Assembly (NCBI GenBank): GCA_014622685.1
Contig: CP061275.1
Location: 248,001-312,000 of the forward strand
DNA: 64,000 nt
DNA from: Buchnera aphidicola (Pentalonia nigronervosa)
GTDB taxonomy: Bacteria; Pseudomonadota; Gammaproteobacteria; Enterobacterales; Enterobacteriaceae
Direction: 5' to 3'
Each line of letters begins with the position of its first letter. The stretch's first letter is position 1. Below, one piece after another: positions 28,765-38,187 of this stretch. The translations under genes were made by a program, and so were the position numbers. A model generated the notes under the pieces. The model did no database searches and was not told the origin of the DNA. It worked only from the letters and a program-made list of their open reading frames with translations.

Positions 28765-28897
28765 CTTTAAGACGATTTTAATAAAAAACAATAATAATAA
28801 GAAAGTAATCAAACTAACAATTTTATATTGAAATAATACTATATGTTTTATGTTAGAAATCTTAAAATAGTCATCATGCATTGCTAAGATATGTTCT

Positions 28898-30748
28898 CTA
28901 AGAATTATCTTTTTTATTTATGCTTGCCCATCCTTTTGGAGCACGTACTTCGCGTCTTGACATTAAATCATCAATTTGATATGCATCAATAGTTTCATAT
29001 TTAATCAATGCGTTTTTCATAGCATGTAATATATCAATATTTTCGTTTAAAATATTCCTTGCTCGATTATAGTTTCGATCAATTAAAATTTTTACCTCTT
29101 CATCAATAATTCTAGCTGTTTCATCTGACATATGCTGTGCTTTTGCTACAGAACGTCCTAAAAATATTTCTCCTTCTTCTTCAGCATACAACAATGGACC
29201 TAATTTTTCTGAAAATCCCCATTGTGTAACCATATTTCGAGCTAAATTTGTAGCTATTTTAATATCATTACAAGCTCCAGTAGAAACTTTTTTAACACCA
29301 TAAATAATTTCCTCTGCTAAACGACCACCATATAAAGTAGATATTTGACTTTCTAGTTTTTGACGATTCACGCTAAGTACATCCGATTCAGGTAAAAAAA
29401 ATGTAACACCTAACGCTCGACCTCGTGGAATAATAGTCACTTTATGTGCTGGATCATGTTCAGGTACCAATCGTCCTACAATAACATGACCAGACTCATG
29501 ATATGCAGTAGATTCTTTTTGAAACTCACTCATAACCATAGATTTTCGTTCAGTACCCATCATCATTTTATCTTTTGCTCGTTCAAATTCCGACATAGAC
29601 ACTACTGTGTTATTCATTCGAGCAGAAAACAAAGCCGCTTCATTTACTAAATTAGCTAAATCAGCGCCTGAAAATCCAGGTGTACTCCGCGCAATAGTCA
29701 TAGGTTCAACATCTTTGGATAGGGGAACTTTTCGCATGTGTACTTTTAAAATTTGTTCTCTTCCTCTAATATCTGGAAGAGCTACAATTACCTGACGATC
29801 AAAACGCCCAGGTCGTAATAACGCAGGATCTAATACATCTGGTCTATTTGTTGCAGCTATTAATATAATTCCTTCATTACCATCAAATCCATCCATTTCA
29901 ACTAACATTTGATTGAGAGTTTGTTCTCGTTCATCATGACCACCACCTAATCCAGCGCCTCGTTGACGACCAACAGCATCAATTTCATCAATAAATATTA
30001 TACACGGAGCCGATTTTCTAGAATGTTCGAACATATCCCTTACTCGAGAAGCACCAACACCAACAAACATCTCAACAAAATCTGAACCAGAAATAGTAAA
30101 AAACGGAACTTTAGCTTCTCCGGCAATAGCTTTTGCTAACAACGTTTTTCCAGTTCCAGGAGGGCCTACCATAAGTATACCTTTTGGTATTTTTCCCCCG
30201 AGTTTTTGAAAACGACTAGGTTCTTTAAGATATTCTACTAACTCACTCACTTCTTCCTTTGCTTCGTCACATCCTGCAACATCTTCAAAAGTAATTTTTA
30301 TCTGGTCTTCTGGCAACATACGTGCTTTGCTTTTTCCAAATGACATAGCACCTTTTCCACCACCCATTTGAATTTGTCGCATAAAAAAAATCCACACGCC
30401 AATTAATAATAACATCGGAAACCAAGAAATCAAAACAGAAATAAAAAGATTCGGTTCATCAGGAACAGAACCAACAACTTTAACGTTTTTGACTATAAGA
30501 TTATCCAATAATTTTGGATCATTAATAGGAATATAAGTAATATATTTACTACTGTCTTTTTTGATAACGCTAATTGTACGTCCGTTAATATATGCTTCAC
30601 GGACCTGATCTTGATTAACTTCTGATAAAAAAGTTGAATAATCAACTCTATGACTATTAACATCACCTGTATTTAACTTTTGAAAAATTGACATTAATAC
30701 AATTGTAATAACTAACCAAAAAATCAGGTTTTTAACCATATCACTCAA
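28898..30748 (-). CDS. ftsH: ATP-dependent zinc metalloprotease FtsH
   Basis: 616 residues (E. coli 644; the variable C-terminal tail is shorter). Membrane-anchored hexameric AAA+ protease degrading misfolded membrane proteins and regulatory proteins. Two transmembrane helices (about 5-24 and 100-120, WFPMLLLIGVWIFFMRQ) flank the periplasmic domain. The AAA module has Walker A GPPGTGKT, Walker B CIIFIDEIDAVGRQRGAG and second region of homology ATNRPDVLDPALLRPGRFDR. The zinc site HESGH is at 417-421 and the downstream aspartate region TGACNDIKIATNLARNMVT is kept. Downstream of rlmE with 57 bases between, as in E. coli. Confidence 0.97.
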   Translation of the reverse strand: MSDMVKNLIFWLVITIVLMSIFQKLNTGDVNSHRVDYSTFLSEVNQDQVREAYINGRTISVIKKDSSKYITYIPINDPKLLDNLIVKNVKVVGSVPDEPNLFISVLISWFPMLLLIGVWIFFMRQIQMGGGKGAMSFGKSKARMLPEDQIKITFEDVAGCDEAKEEVSELVEYLKEPSRFQKLGGKIPKGILMVGPPGTGKTLLAKAIAGEAKVPFFTISGSDFVEMFVGVGASRVRDMFEHSRKSAPCIIFIDEIDAVGRQRGAGLGGGHDEREQTLNQMLVEMDGFDGNEGIILIAATNRPDVLDPALLRPGRFDRQVIVALPDIRGREQILKVHMRKVPLSKDVEPMTIARSTPGFSGADLANLVNEAALFSARMNNTVVSMSEFERAKDKMMMGTERKSMVMSEFQKESTAYHESGHVIVGRLVPEHDPAHKVTIIPRGRALGVTFFLPESDVLSVNRQKLESQISTLYGGRLAEEIIYGVKKVSTGACNDIKIATNLARNMVTQWGFSEKLGPLLYAEEEGEIFLGRSVAKAQHMSDETARIIDEEVKILIDRNYNRARNILNENIDILHAMKNALIKYETIDAYQIDDLMSRREVRAPKGWASINKKDNS

Positions 30749-30805
30749 GGGAACAACCTCTCATTGCATATTTATATTAAAAAAAACCACACAGATAAGA
30801 AATAT

Positions 30806-31426
30806 TTATCTGGTTGCTAGAATGAATATTTCTCGAGATCTTGCTCGAGAAGATTTAGGTTTACAAATTTTTACTTTAGAAAAAAACGTTTTAATTTCTT
30901 CATAAAATGCATTGAAGCCCTCTCCGTGAAAAGATTTTAATACAAATCTTCCGTTTCTGGATAAAATATATCGCGATATTTTTAATACCGATTTACATAA
31001 CTCGATAATACGCGGCATATCAACAGCAGAATTTCCAGTGATATTTGGAGCTATATCTGATATAATTAAGTGAATTTTTATATTTTTTAAATAATTTAAT
31101 ATAAAACGTAATGTTTTTTTATTGCGAATGTCACCTTGACAAAAATGTACGCCAGTAATTGGCAACATTGGTAAAATATCACAAGCTAAAATTTTCCCTT
31201 TTAAACCAATTTTGTTTCGTGCATATTGTGTCCAGCCGCCTGGAGCAGAACCAAGGTCAATAACATTCATATTATTTCTGAATAATTGATAACTGTCATC
31301 TAACTCTTTTAATTTAAACCAAGATCTTGAACGTACTTTATTTTTTTTTGCATCCTGAACATATTTATCTTGAAAATGTTCGAATAACCAACGACTTGAA
31401 CTATTTGATTTTCTTTTTAAAATCAT
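30806..31426 (-). CDS. rlmE: 23S rRNA 2'-O-ribose methyltransferase (U2552)
   Basis: 206 residues (E. coli RrmJ 209). SAM-dependent enzyme methylating U2552 in the A loop of 23S rRNA, needed for 50S maturation. SAM-binding motif VIDLGSAPGGWTQYA is near residues 55-69. The K-D-K-E catalytic tetrad is visible as KLKELDD, IISDIAPNITG, RFVLKSFHGEGF and SRARSREIFILATR. Forms the rlmE-ftsH pair known from E. coli heat-shock control; no sigma-32 promoter was identified. Confidence 0.96.
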   Translation of the reverse strand: MILKRKSNSSSRWLFEHFQDKYVQDAKKNKVRSRSWFKLKELDDSYQLFRNNMNVIDLGSAPGGWTQYARNKIGLKGKILACDILPMLPITGVHFCQGDIRNKKTLRFILNYLKNIKIHLIISDIAPNITGNSAVDMPRIIELCKSVLKISRYILSRNGRFVLKSFHGEGFNAFYEEIKTFFSKVKICKPKSSRARSREIFILATR

Positions 31427-31527
31427 ATATCCACTATTATTAAAATGTTTACTAAAAAAATAAAAAAATTTATTAAAATTTTATCTAAAAATTCAATCTA
31501 AAAAATATATCTTACATAATTAAATGA

Positions 31528-32004
31528 CTATATGTGATCAATGCTTAAAATATTATATTCAACATCACCACCTGGTGTACATATAGTTACAATAGTATTA
31601 ATTTTTTTTCCTATTAAACCTCGTGCCATTGGGGAATTAATAGAAATTAAATTTTTTTTAAAATCTGCTTCATCATCACCGACAATTTGATAAACAAATT
31701 TTGTATTATTGTTCATATTTAATATAGTTACTGTTGATCCAAAAATCACACGTCCATGATTAGATAATTTTGTTACATCTATTACTTGAGAATGCGATAA
31801 TTTTGCTTCAATTTCCTTAATTCGACCTTCACAAAAACCTTGTTCTTCACGAGCTGAATGATATTCTGCATTTTCTTTCAAATCACCATATTCTCGAGCT
31901 TCTGCAATAGCTGTAATAATACGTGGACGTTTTATGTTTTTTAAAATTTGTAGTTCTTTTTGCAATTTCTCTACTCCTCGTACTGTCATAGGGATTAAAT
32001 TCAT
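31528..32004 (-). CDS. greA: Transcription elongation factor GreA
   Basis: 158 residues from ATG at 32004, the E. coli length; GGAG lies 10 bases upstream. An in-frame ATG at 32055 adds 17 unconserved residues and is rejected. Rescues backtracked RNA polymerase by stimulating transcript cleavage. N-terminal coiled coil with the catalytic tip REYGDLKENAEYHSAREEQG, followed by the FKBP-like C-terminal domain (IVGDDEADFKKNLISINSPM, ARGLIGK). In E. coli yhbY lies between greA and rlmE in the opposite direction; it is absent. Confidence 0.97.
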   Translation of the reverse strand: MNLIPMTVRGVEKLQKELQILKNIKRPRIITAIAEAREYGDLKENAEYHSAREEQGFCEGRIKEIEAKLSHSQVIDVTKLSNHGRVIFGSTVTILNMNNNTKFVYQIVGDDEADFKKNLISINSPMARGLIGKKINTIVTICTPGGDVEYNILSIDHI

Positions 32005-32527
32005 AATACATATACTCCATAATGTTTTAGTGATTTGTATAAGTTTTTTATACAACGTAAAAAAAAATCAAAAAAACTATTTTTTAAAATTTTAAAGAAT
32101 GTTAAAATTTAACAAGAAGTTAGGATAAACATATATTATTCAATATTAAGCAACTTTTAATTAATAGCATTACTATTAAAATTAATAAATATGATCTTAT
32201 AAGTTAATTACAAGATATGTTATTTAAAAAAAGTATGTTCGCAAAATATAACTGAATATTTTTACTAAAAAATGTATTTATATTTAAAAAAATACTTTCT
32301 AAAAAATTTCTTATTTTTTAACATAAAACAATTGTGTTAATAAGATATTTTCTATAATCATTCTAAGTAAATAGAGTTTTTACTTAATTTATCTATTTTA
32401 AATTAAAAAAAATAATTTATCAAAATTTTAAAAAAATCATAATATATTAATACATGCTATTTTTTATTTAATTATTAATACAGTTCAACATTTAAATATG
32501 ACAACATATTACTAAAAGCGTATTGAA
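32005..32527. other. Divergent intergenic region greA / ibaG
   Basis: 523 bases of very AT-rich sequence with no open frame of note and no recognised remnant. It must hold the divergent promoters for greA (minus) and ibaG-murA (plus). No operator or RNA structure stands out. Confidence 0.5.
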
Positions 32528-32788
32528 ATGAATGCAAAGCAAATAAAATTACTACTTATTGAGAAATTAAAACTAGACAACGTACATATCTCAGGCGATA
32601 AAAATCATTTTAAAATTATCGCTATAGGAGATATATTCAAAAATATTAGACCAGTTGAAAGACAGAAAATGATCTATACTCCTTTACAAGACATGATTCG
32701 AAAAAAATATATTCATGCTATATCAATTTACACTTATACTAGTCACGAATGGAAAAAAAATAATATTTTAAATAATCTTGAAAACTGA
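32528..32788 (+). CDS. ibaG: BolA-family iron-sulfur/acid-stress protein IbaG
   Basis: 86 residues (E. coli IbaG 84, formerly YrbA). BolA-like class II KH-like fold; in E. coli it partners monothiol glutaredoxin Grx4 through a shared Fe-S cluster. Matches E. coli in order: VHISGDKNHFKIIAIGDIF (VHVSGDGSHFQVIAVGELF), QKMIYTPLQDMI and IHAISIYTYTSHEW. The conserved C-terminal histidine (IHAISI) is present. 46 bases upstream of murA, as in E. coli, so the two are probably cotranscribed. Confidence 0.93.
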   Translation: MNAKQIKLLLIEKLKLDNVHISGDKNHFKIIAIGDIFKNIRPVERQKMIYTPLQDMIRKKYIHAISIYTYTSHEWKKNNILNNLEN

Positions 32789-32834
32789 TAATGTAATAAA
32801 TTATTATCAATATGTATTAGAGATTGATTAAAAC

Positions 32835-34088
32835 ATGAATAAATTACATGTCGAAGGCAATAAAACTTTACATGGTAATGTTGTAATTTCTGGATCCAAA
32901 AATGCCGCCTTACCCATTTTATTTATGAGTATATTAACAAGAGAAACAATAAAAATTACTAATGTTCCGAAATTAACAGATGTTGATGTTGCTATACAAT
33001 TACTTATATGTTTAGGAGCTAAAATTAAATACGAAAAAACACTATATATTAATACAAGTTCTATAAACATTTACACACCTCCACATAATTTAATAAAAAA
33101 AATAAGAGCATCAATTTGGATATTATCCCCCCTTTTAGCACGTTTTGGTCAAGCAAAAATATTTTTTCCTGGAGGATGTAAAATAGGAGATAGACCAATA
33201 AATCTACATTTAAACGGATTAAAAAAATTAGGAGTGAAAATCGTCATAAAAAATCATTGTATTACTGCTTCGATTTCAGGAAAGTTGAAAGGTAATTATA
33301 TATTTATGGAAAAAATTAGTGTAGGAGCAACTATAACTGTGCTTAGCGCAGCTATTTTAGCTCAAGGATTAACAATTATTGAAAACGCTGCACGAGAACC
33401 AGAAATAATTGATATTGCACAATTTTTGAACAAATTAGGAGCTAATATTACTGGAGCTGGAAGCAAAAAAATACTTATCAAAGGAGTATCTAAATTGCAT
33501 GGAGGAGAACATAGAATCATTCCAGATCGAATTGAAACAGGTACTTTTTTAATTGCTGCAGCCGCATCAAGAGGTTCTGTTGTTTGTTATAACACTGAAC
33601 CAAAATATCTAAAAAGTATACTGTTAAAATTAACAGAAGCAGGATCAAAAATTACGATCGGAAAAAATTGGATAAAGTTAGATATGACACAACAGCAACC
33701 AAAATCCATAAATATTTATACTGCTCCTTATCCAGGATTGCCAACTGATATGCAAACACAATTTACTTTGTTAAATACAATTTCTAAAGGAAAAAGTACA
33801 ATAACTGAAACTATATTTGAAAATCGTTTTAAATATGTTCCCGAATTAATTAAAATGGGTGCAAAAATTCATATTAAAGATAATACTATCATATGTCATG
33901 GGGTTGCTAATCTCGTATCAGCAAATGTTTATTCAACAGATTTAAGAGCATCAGCTACTTTAATATTAGCTGGTTGCATCGCATCAGGTACAACAATTGT
34001 TAATCATGTTTATCATCTTTTTAGAGGTTATGATTCATTTCTAAAAAAATTGAATCAATTAGGTGCTAATATTAAAATGTTTAAATAA
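32835..34088 (+). CDS. murA: UDP-GlcNAc 1-carboxyvinyltransferase (MurA)
   Basis: 417 residues (E. coli 419). First committed step of peptidoglycan synthesis: transfers enolpyruvate from PEP to UDP-GlcNAc. Substrate-binding GSKNAALPILFMSIL at about 20-34 and the active-site cysteine in FPGGCKIGDRPINLHL, which falls at residue 115 exactly as in E. coli, are intact. Also AAREPEIIDIAQFLNKLGA and the C-terminal LFRGYDSFLKKLNQLGA. The gene looks fully functional although glmM, which supplies the GlcNAc precursor, appears lost from its usual site. Confidence 0.97.
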   Translation: MNKLHVEGNKTLHGNVVISGSKNAALPILFMSILTRETIKITNVPKLTDVDVAIQLLICLGAKIKYEKTLYINTSSINIYTPPHNLIKKIRASIWILSPLLARFGQAKIFFPGGCKIGDRPINLHLNGLKKLGVKIVIKNHCITASISGKLKGNYIFMEKISVGATITVLSAAILAQGLTIIENAAREPEIIDIAQFLNKLGANITGAGSKKILIKGVSKLHGGEHRIIPDRIETGTFLIAAAASRGSVVCYNTEPKYLKSILLKLTEAGSKITIGKNWIKLDMTQQQPKSINIYTAPYPGLPTDMQTQFTLLNTISKGKSTITETIFENRFKYVPELIKMGAKIHIKDNTIICHGVANLVSANVYSTDLRASATLILAGCIASGTTIVNHVYHLFRGYDSFLKKLNQLGANIKMFK

Positions 34089-34223
34089 CTAATTTTTATT
34101 GATAGTTTCGATAAAAAAATAGTGATACACATAACTTTTTAATCTATTTGTATAAAAAAATAGATTTTAATATTATATAAAATAATACTGCATTTAAAAC
34201 ACAACAAGTTATCGGAGTGCATT

Positions 34224-34538
34224 ATGTATGCAATTTTTAGAAGCGGCGGAAAACAATATCGAGTAAAAAAAAATCATATTGTTCGATTAGAAAAATTAAA
34301 AATATTACAACAACAAAAAATCGAATTTAATGAAGTATTAATGATTGCTGACGAAAAAAATATTAAAATTGGTACACCTGTATTACTAGGCGCAAAAATA
34401 GTAGCATGTGTTGAAAAAACGGGTAAATCAAAAAAAGTTAAAATAGTGAAATTTCACCGTCGTAAACACTATAAAAAAAGACAAGGTCATCGTCAATATT
34501 TTACAGATGTAAAAATTACAGATATTAAAAATATTTAA
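34224..34538 (+). CDS. rplU: 50S ribosomal protein L21
   Basis: 104 residues (E. coli 103). Starts MYAIFRSGGKQYRVKKNHIV (E. coli [20 protein letters not shown]), contains IGTPVLLGAKIVA and the conserved C-terminal KIVKFHRRKHYKKRQGHRQ that contacts 23S rRNA. GGAG lies 8 bases before the ATG. First gene of the rplU-rpmA pair. Confidence 0.98.
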   Translation: MYAIFRSGGKQYRVKKNHIVRLEKLKILQQQKIEFNEVLMIADEKNIKIGTPVLLGAKIVACVEKTGKSKKVKIVKFHRRKHYKKRQGHRQYFTDVKITDIKNI

Positions 34539-34553
34539 AATAAAGGTTAATAT

Positions 34554-34814
34554 ATGGCACATAAAAAAGCCGGTGGATCAACCAGAAATGGAAGAGATTC
34601 ACACGCTCAAAGACTAGGTGTAAAATGTTTTGGTGGTCAATTGATTTCATCTGGTAGCATCATTGTTAAACAACGAGGGACTAAATTCCATCCTGGATAC
34701 AATACAAAATGCGGAAAAGATCATACAATTTTTTCAACAATCACAGGAATAGTAGAATTTAAAAAAAAGGGACTAAAAAAAAAGACATATATTAATATTA
34801 AACATATAAATTAA
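34554..34814 (+). CDS. rpmA: 50S ribosomal protein L27
   Basis: 86 residues (E. coli 85). N-terminus MAHKKAGGSTRNGRDSHAQR, whose tail reaches the peptidyl transferase centre, is fully conserved, followed by LGVKCFGGQLISSGSIIVKQ and the RGTKFHPG signature. Fifteen bases after rplU; one operon. Confidence 0.98.
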   Translation: MAHKKAGGSTRNGRDSHAQRLGVKCFGGQLISSGSIIVKQRGTKFHPGYNTKCGKDHTIFSTITGIVEFKKKGLKKKTYINIKHIN

Positions 34815-34833
34815 TATGTTTGCAAAAAAACAC

Positions 34834-34852
34834 ACCCCTATTTTAAAGGGGT
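34834..34852 (+). terminator. Terminator/attenuator between rpmA and obgE
   Basis: Stem ACCCCT / AGGGGT with a 7-base loop, followed by TATATTTTTTATTT, 20 bases past the rpmA stop. Looks like an intrinsic terminator, leaving obgE to read-through or its own promoter. Confidence 0.6.
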
Positions 34853-34929
34853 TATATTTTTTATTTAAAATACAATATATTATTACTTTTATATTGACTC
34901 TCAAATTATATATTATAAATGGATTCAAC

Positions 34930-35952
34930 ATGAAATTTCTTGATCAAATAATAATTCAAGTTATTGCAGGAAACGGCGGGAATGGATGTATCAGTTTTAG
35001 GCGAGAAAAATGTGTTCCTAAAGGAGGGCCAGATGGGGGAAATGGCGGAGACGGAGGAAACATATGGTTACAAGCCAATCAAGATTTAAACACACTTATA
35101 GATTTCCGATTTAAAAAAATATTTCAAGCACCACATGGACAGCATGGAATGGGAAAAAATCGATCAGGAAAAAAAGGAGAAGATTTAATAATAAACGTAC
35201 CAGTAGGAACTAAAATTATTAACTATCAAACAAATGAAACAATTAGTGATTTAATTCACAATAAAAAAAAAGTATTGGTCGCCAAAGGTGGTTGGCATGG
35301 ACTCGGTAATACTAGATTTAAATCTTCTATCAATCGTACTCCAAGAAAAATGACTATGGGCTCTATAGGAGAAAAAAGAGATATAAAATTAATACTCATA
35401 CTAATTGCTGATGTAGGTACTTTAGGCATGCCTAACTCTGGAAAATCGACTTTAGTAACCAGTATGTCTAATGCAAAAACAAAAATTGCAGATTATCCAT
35501 TTACGACATTAAATCCAATATTAGGATCAGTAAATGTTATTAATCAAGAAAAATTTATTATTGCAGACATACCCGGAATTATTAAAGGAGCATCTAATGG
35601 ATTTGGTTTGGGTACTCAATTTTTACAACATTTAGAAAGATGCAGAATCTTACTACATGTTATTGATATTGCCGTTCGTAAAAAAACACATATTATGGAT
35701 AACATATTCATTATCTTAAATGAACTAAAACAATACAATATCGAACTATATAAAACACCCATATGGTTTATTTTTAATAAAATTGATTTATTAAAAAAAC
35801 AAGATATTAAAAATATTACTAACATGATACGCAACGAATTTGGAACAACAAAAAAATATTACTTTATTTCAGCTATGCGAAAAATAGGAATAAAAAAATT
35901 ATGTTTCGACATACAAACGTATTTAAAAAAACAAAAGAACTCGGTTTATTAA
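34930..35952 (+). CDS. obgE: Obg-family GTPase ObgE/CgtA
   Basis: 340 residues from ATG at 34930. A longer in-frame start at 34816 would translate through the terminator hairpin and adds 38 unconserved residues, so it is rejected. Ribosome-associated GTPase in 50S assembly and stress response. The glycine-rich Obg fold (IAGNGGNGCISFRREKCVPK, GGPDGGNGGDGGN) is followed by the G domain: G1 GMPNSGKST, switch II DIPGIIKGASNGFGLG, G4 NKID, G5 ISAM. E. coli Obg has 390 residues; the acidic C-terminal tail is missing here, ending KKQKNSVY. Confidence 0.96.
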   Translation: MKFLDQIIIQVIAGNGGNGCISFRREKCVPKGGPDGGNGGDGGNIWLQANQDLNTLIDFRFKKIFQAPHGQHGMGKNRSGKKGEDLIINVPVGTKIINYQTNETISDLIHNKKKVLVAKGGWHGLGNTRFKSSINRTPRKMTMGSIGEKRDIKLILILIADVGTLGMPNSGKSTLVTSMSNAKTKIADYPFTTLNPILGSVNVINQEKFIIADIPGIIKGASNGFGLGTQFLQHLERCRILLHVIDIAVRKKTHIMDNIFIILNELKQYNIELYKTPIWFIFNKIDLLKKQDIKNITNMIRNEFGTTKKYYFISAMRKIGIKKLCFDIQTYLKKQKNSVY

Positions 35953-35966
35953 AAAACCAAGCTCTT
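35935..35966. terminator. Imperfect hairpin between convergent obgE and rpsI
   Basis: 13-base arms AAGAACTCGGTTT / AAACCAAGCTCTT pair with two mismatches, starting inside the last obgE codons. Placed between converging genes (obgE plus, rpsI minus), so probably a two-way terminator. No strong T run. Confidence 0.35.
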
Positions 35967-35989
35967 AACAAAAATTATATATAATAATT

Positions 35990-36376
35990 TTATCGTTTAG
36001 AAAACTGTGGACGTTTTCTAGACTTTCGAAAACCTACTTTTTTTCGTTCAGTTTCTCTTGAATCACGTGTAACAAAACCAGCTTTTCTTAATACAGAACG
36101 TAACAGTTGATCATATTCAATTAACGCACGAGTAATACCTTGACGAATTGCGCCAGCTTGACCAGAAATACCCCCCCCTTTAACTGTAATATAAGCATTA
36201 AATTTACTCATCATATTTACTAATTCTAACGGTTGATGTACAATCATACAAGCAGTTTTGCGACTAAAATATTCATCTAATGGCCTCTGATTGATAGTAA
36301 TTTGTCCATTTCCCGATCTTAAAAAAACTCTAGCAGAAGAACTTTTTCTACGTCCAGTTCCATACGTTTGAATCAT
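35990..36376 (-). CDS. rpsI: 30S ribosomal protein S9
   Basis: 128 residues (E. coli 130). Landmarks: TYGTGRRKSSSARVFLRSGN at the start, VKGGGISGQAGAIRQGITRA in the middle, and the arginine/lysine-rich C-terminus KKVGFRKSRKRPQFSKR, whose last residues contact P-site tRNA. Sixteen bases after rplM on the minus strand, the standard rplM-rpsI operon. Confidence 0.98.
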   Translation of the reverse strand: MIQTYGTGRRKSSSARVFLRSGNGQITINQRPLDEYFSRKTACMIVHQPLELVNMMSKFNAYITVKGGGISGQAGAIRQGITRALIEYDQLLRSVLRKAGFVTRDSRETERKKVGFRKSRKRPQFSKR

Positions 36377-36392
36377 GTTTTTAAACCTCGCT

Positions 36393-36821
36393 TTAAATAT
36401 TTAAAAATTGAGGACACTGCGCTATATGATTATGATTATCATTTGAAAAAATTTTTAATTTTTTTAACATAACTCGACCTAAAGAACCCTTAGGCAACAT
36501 ACCCTTTACTGCTATTTGGATAACTTTTTCTGGATAATGAGAAATGATTTCTTCAAATCGCAACGCTTTGATTCCTCCAACATAACCAGTATGATGATAA
36601 TAAATTTTTTTAATCCTTTTTTTACCAGTAACTAATACCTTTGATGCATTTAAAACAATAATGTAATCTCCAACGTCAATGTGAGGAGCGTATTGTACTT
36701 TATGCTTACCTTTAAGATAACAAGATATTGTGCTTGCTAATCTACCTAAAACTTTGTTTGTTGCATCAATATAATACCAATTCCTCTTAATATCATTTAA
36801 CTTTATCGAAAATGTTTTCAT
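36393..36821 (-). CDS. rplM: 50S ribosomal protein L13
   Basis: 142 residues, the E. coli length. WYYIDATNKVLGRLASTI at the N-terminus, GDYIIVLNASKVLVTGKK, YYHHTGYVGG and MLPKGSLGRVMLKKLKIF are all conserved. Early-assembly 50S protein binding 23S rRNA. Upstream of rpsI; divergent from pheA. Confidence 0.98.
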   Translation of the reverse strand: MKTFSIKLNDIKRNWYYIDATNKVLGRLASTISCYLKGKHKVQYAPHIDVGDYIIVLNASKVLVTGKKRIKKIYYHHTGYVGGIKALRFEEIISHYPEKVIQIAVKGMLPKGSLGRVMLKKLKIFSNDNHNHIAQCPQFLNI

Positions 36822-37054
36822 AAGTAGTCTCTTAAAAAATATAATTATACATTATAAAATAATACTATGATTACATTTAATAAGATATAGTAAATATTAT
36901 TGATTCAATCAAATTCTAAAAAATTAAGTTTTAAGTACTATATTTATGTTTTTTCATTTTTTTTTATGTTGCTAACAAAAATTAACATAAATTTATTAAA
37001 AAACATAAAATTTATATTATAAATTAAAAAATTATATATTACACAGGTAAAATA

Positions 37055-37939
37055 ATGAAATCTCACGATCCTTTATTAATTTTTCGCAATACAATTAACA
37101 ATATCGATAAAAAAATAGTTAAATTATTGGCAGAAAGAAAAAAAATATCATTAAAAATTGCATTTGAAAAAATAAAAAATAAAAGAGAAATAAGAGATAT
37201 TGAACGCGAAAAAAAAATATTATCTAAATTAACTGATCTTGGAAAAAAATATGATTTACCTAAAGAGTACATAATTCAGTTATTTCAATTAATAATTAAC
37301 GAATCAGTATTAATGCAAAAAAAACTATTAAATATCTTTTTAAATAAAAAAAAATATATTACTCACAAATTTTCCTTTTTAGGCCCTAATGGATCTTATT
37401 CTCATATAGCTGCTTGTAAATATGCAAAAAAAAATTTTATACAATGTGCTCTAAAACCATGTTCAACGTTTGAAGAAGTTATTTTTTCTGTTGAAAACAA
37501 CCAATCAGATTATGGAATTTTACCTGTCAGCAATAATTCTTCCGGTAAAATTCATAACGTTGTAAATTTATTAAAAAAAACACATTTATTTATTGTTGGA
37601 GAAATTAATATTTTTATTGATCATTGTTTACTTGCGATCAAAAAAATTGAACTAAATCAAATAAAAAAAATATATAGCCATCCTCAACCATTCTTACAAT
37701 GCAGCAATTTTATCAAAAAATTTCCAAAATGGCAGATCCGATATACTACAAGTACAACTGCAGCAATGGAAAAAATTTGCAAGTATAATGAAATTACTAA
37801 TGCCGCTTTAGGAAGTAAGATAGGAAGTAAAATTTATAGATTGAATATTTTATGCAAAAATTTAACAAATAACACAACAAATATAACAAAATTCGTGATT
37901 ATACACCGTAACACTATAAACGTTAATGATAAAAATTAA
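37055..37939 (+). CDS. pheA: Chorismate mutase/prephenate dehydratase lacking the ACT regulatory domain
   Basis: 294 residues (E. coli PheA 386). Bifunctional: chorismate to prephenate, then to phenylpyruvate for phenylalanine. The chorismate mutase domain (about 1-95) keeps LLAERKKISLKIAFEK and the RDIEREKKIL helix. The dehydratase domain (about 105-285) keeps FLGPNGSYSHIAA, SDYGILPVSNNSSG, YSHPQPFLQCSNF and STTAAMEK. It stops at INVNDKN, exactly where the E. coli phenylalanine-binding R domain (ESRP region) would begin. Both catalytic domains look functional; feedback inhibition should be lost. A possible relic of the missing domain lies at 38029-38187. Confidence 0.92.
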   Translation: MKSHDPLLIFRNTINNIDKKIVKLLAERKKISLKIAFEKIKNKREIRDIEREKKILSKLTDLGKKYDLPKEYIIQLFQLIINESVLMQKKLLNIFLNKKKYITHKFSFLGPNGSYSHIAACKYAKKNFIQCALKPCSTFEEVIFSVENNQSDYGILPVSNNSSGKIHNVVNLLKKTHLFIVGEINIFIDHCLLAIKKIELNQIKKIYSHPQPFLQCSNFIKKFPKWQIRYTTSTTAAMEKICKYNEITNAALGSKIGSKIYRLNILCKNLTNNTTNITKFVIIHRNTINVNDKN

Positions 37940-38028
37940 TTTGATTACATTAATATTTAAAAAATAATTTTCTCTAATCTTGTCAAATATAAGATAATAC
38001 TATTTTAAAAAAAATATCTTCAATACTA

Positions 38029-38187
38029 ATGTTACTCTTTAATGATTATTGTTTTGTAAAAACACATTATCCACATCAATATAAAAAATTGTTAAAACAC
38101 ATATATAAATTATCTAATTTTATTTATATTCATAAAATTGTTAATAATATAAAAATATTATATAAAACAATTCACCATTTAATATAA
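38029..38187 (+). pseudogene. Possible eroded remnant of the PheA ACT domain
   Basis: 52-codon open frame in the 305-base gap between pheA and ffh. Its middle, YKKLLKHIYKLSNFIYIHKI, resembles the E. coli PheA C-terminal helix MQKALKELGEITRSMKVLG in pattern, and its distance from the pheA stop (about 140 bases against 180 expected) fits. The frame is broken from pheA by several stops. Similarity is weak and could be chance in such lysine/isoleucine-rich sequence. The rest of the gap shows nothing. Confidence 0.3.

Noticed and set aside
34816..34929. 38-residue N-terminal extension of ObgE, giving a hydrophobic leader
   Set aside because: It is not conserved, has no ribosome-binding site, and would be translated from within the rpmA terminator hairpin; the ATG at 34930 matches the family start.
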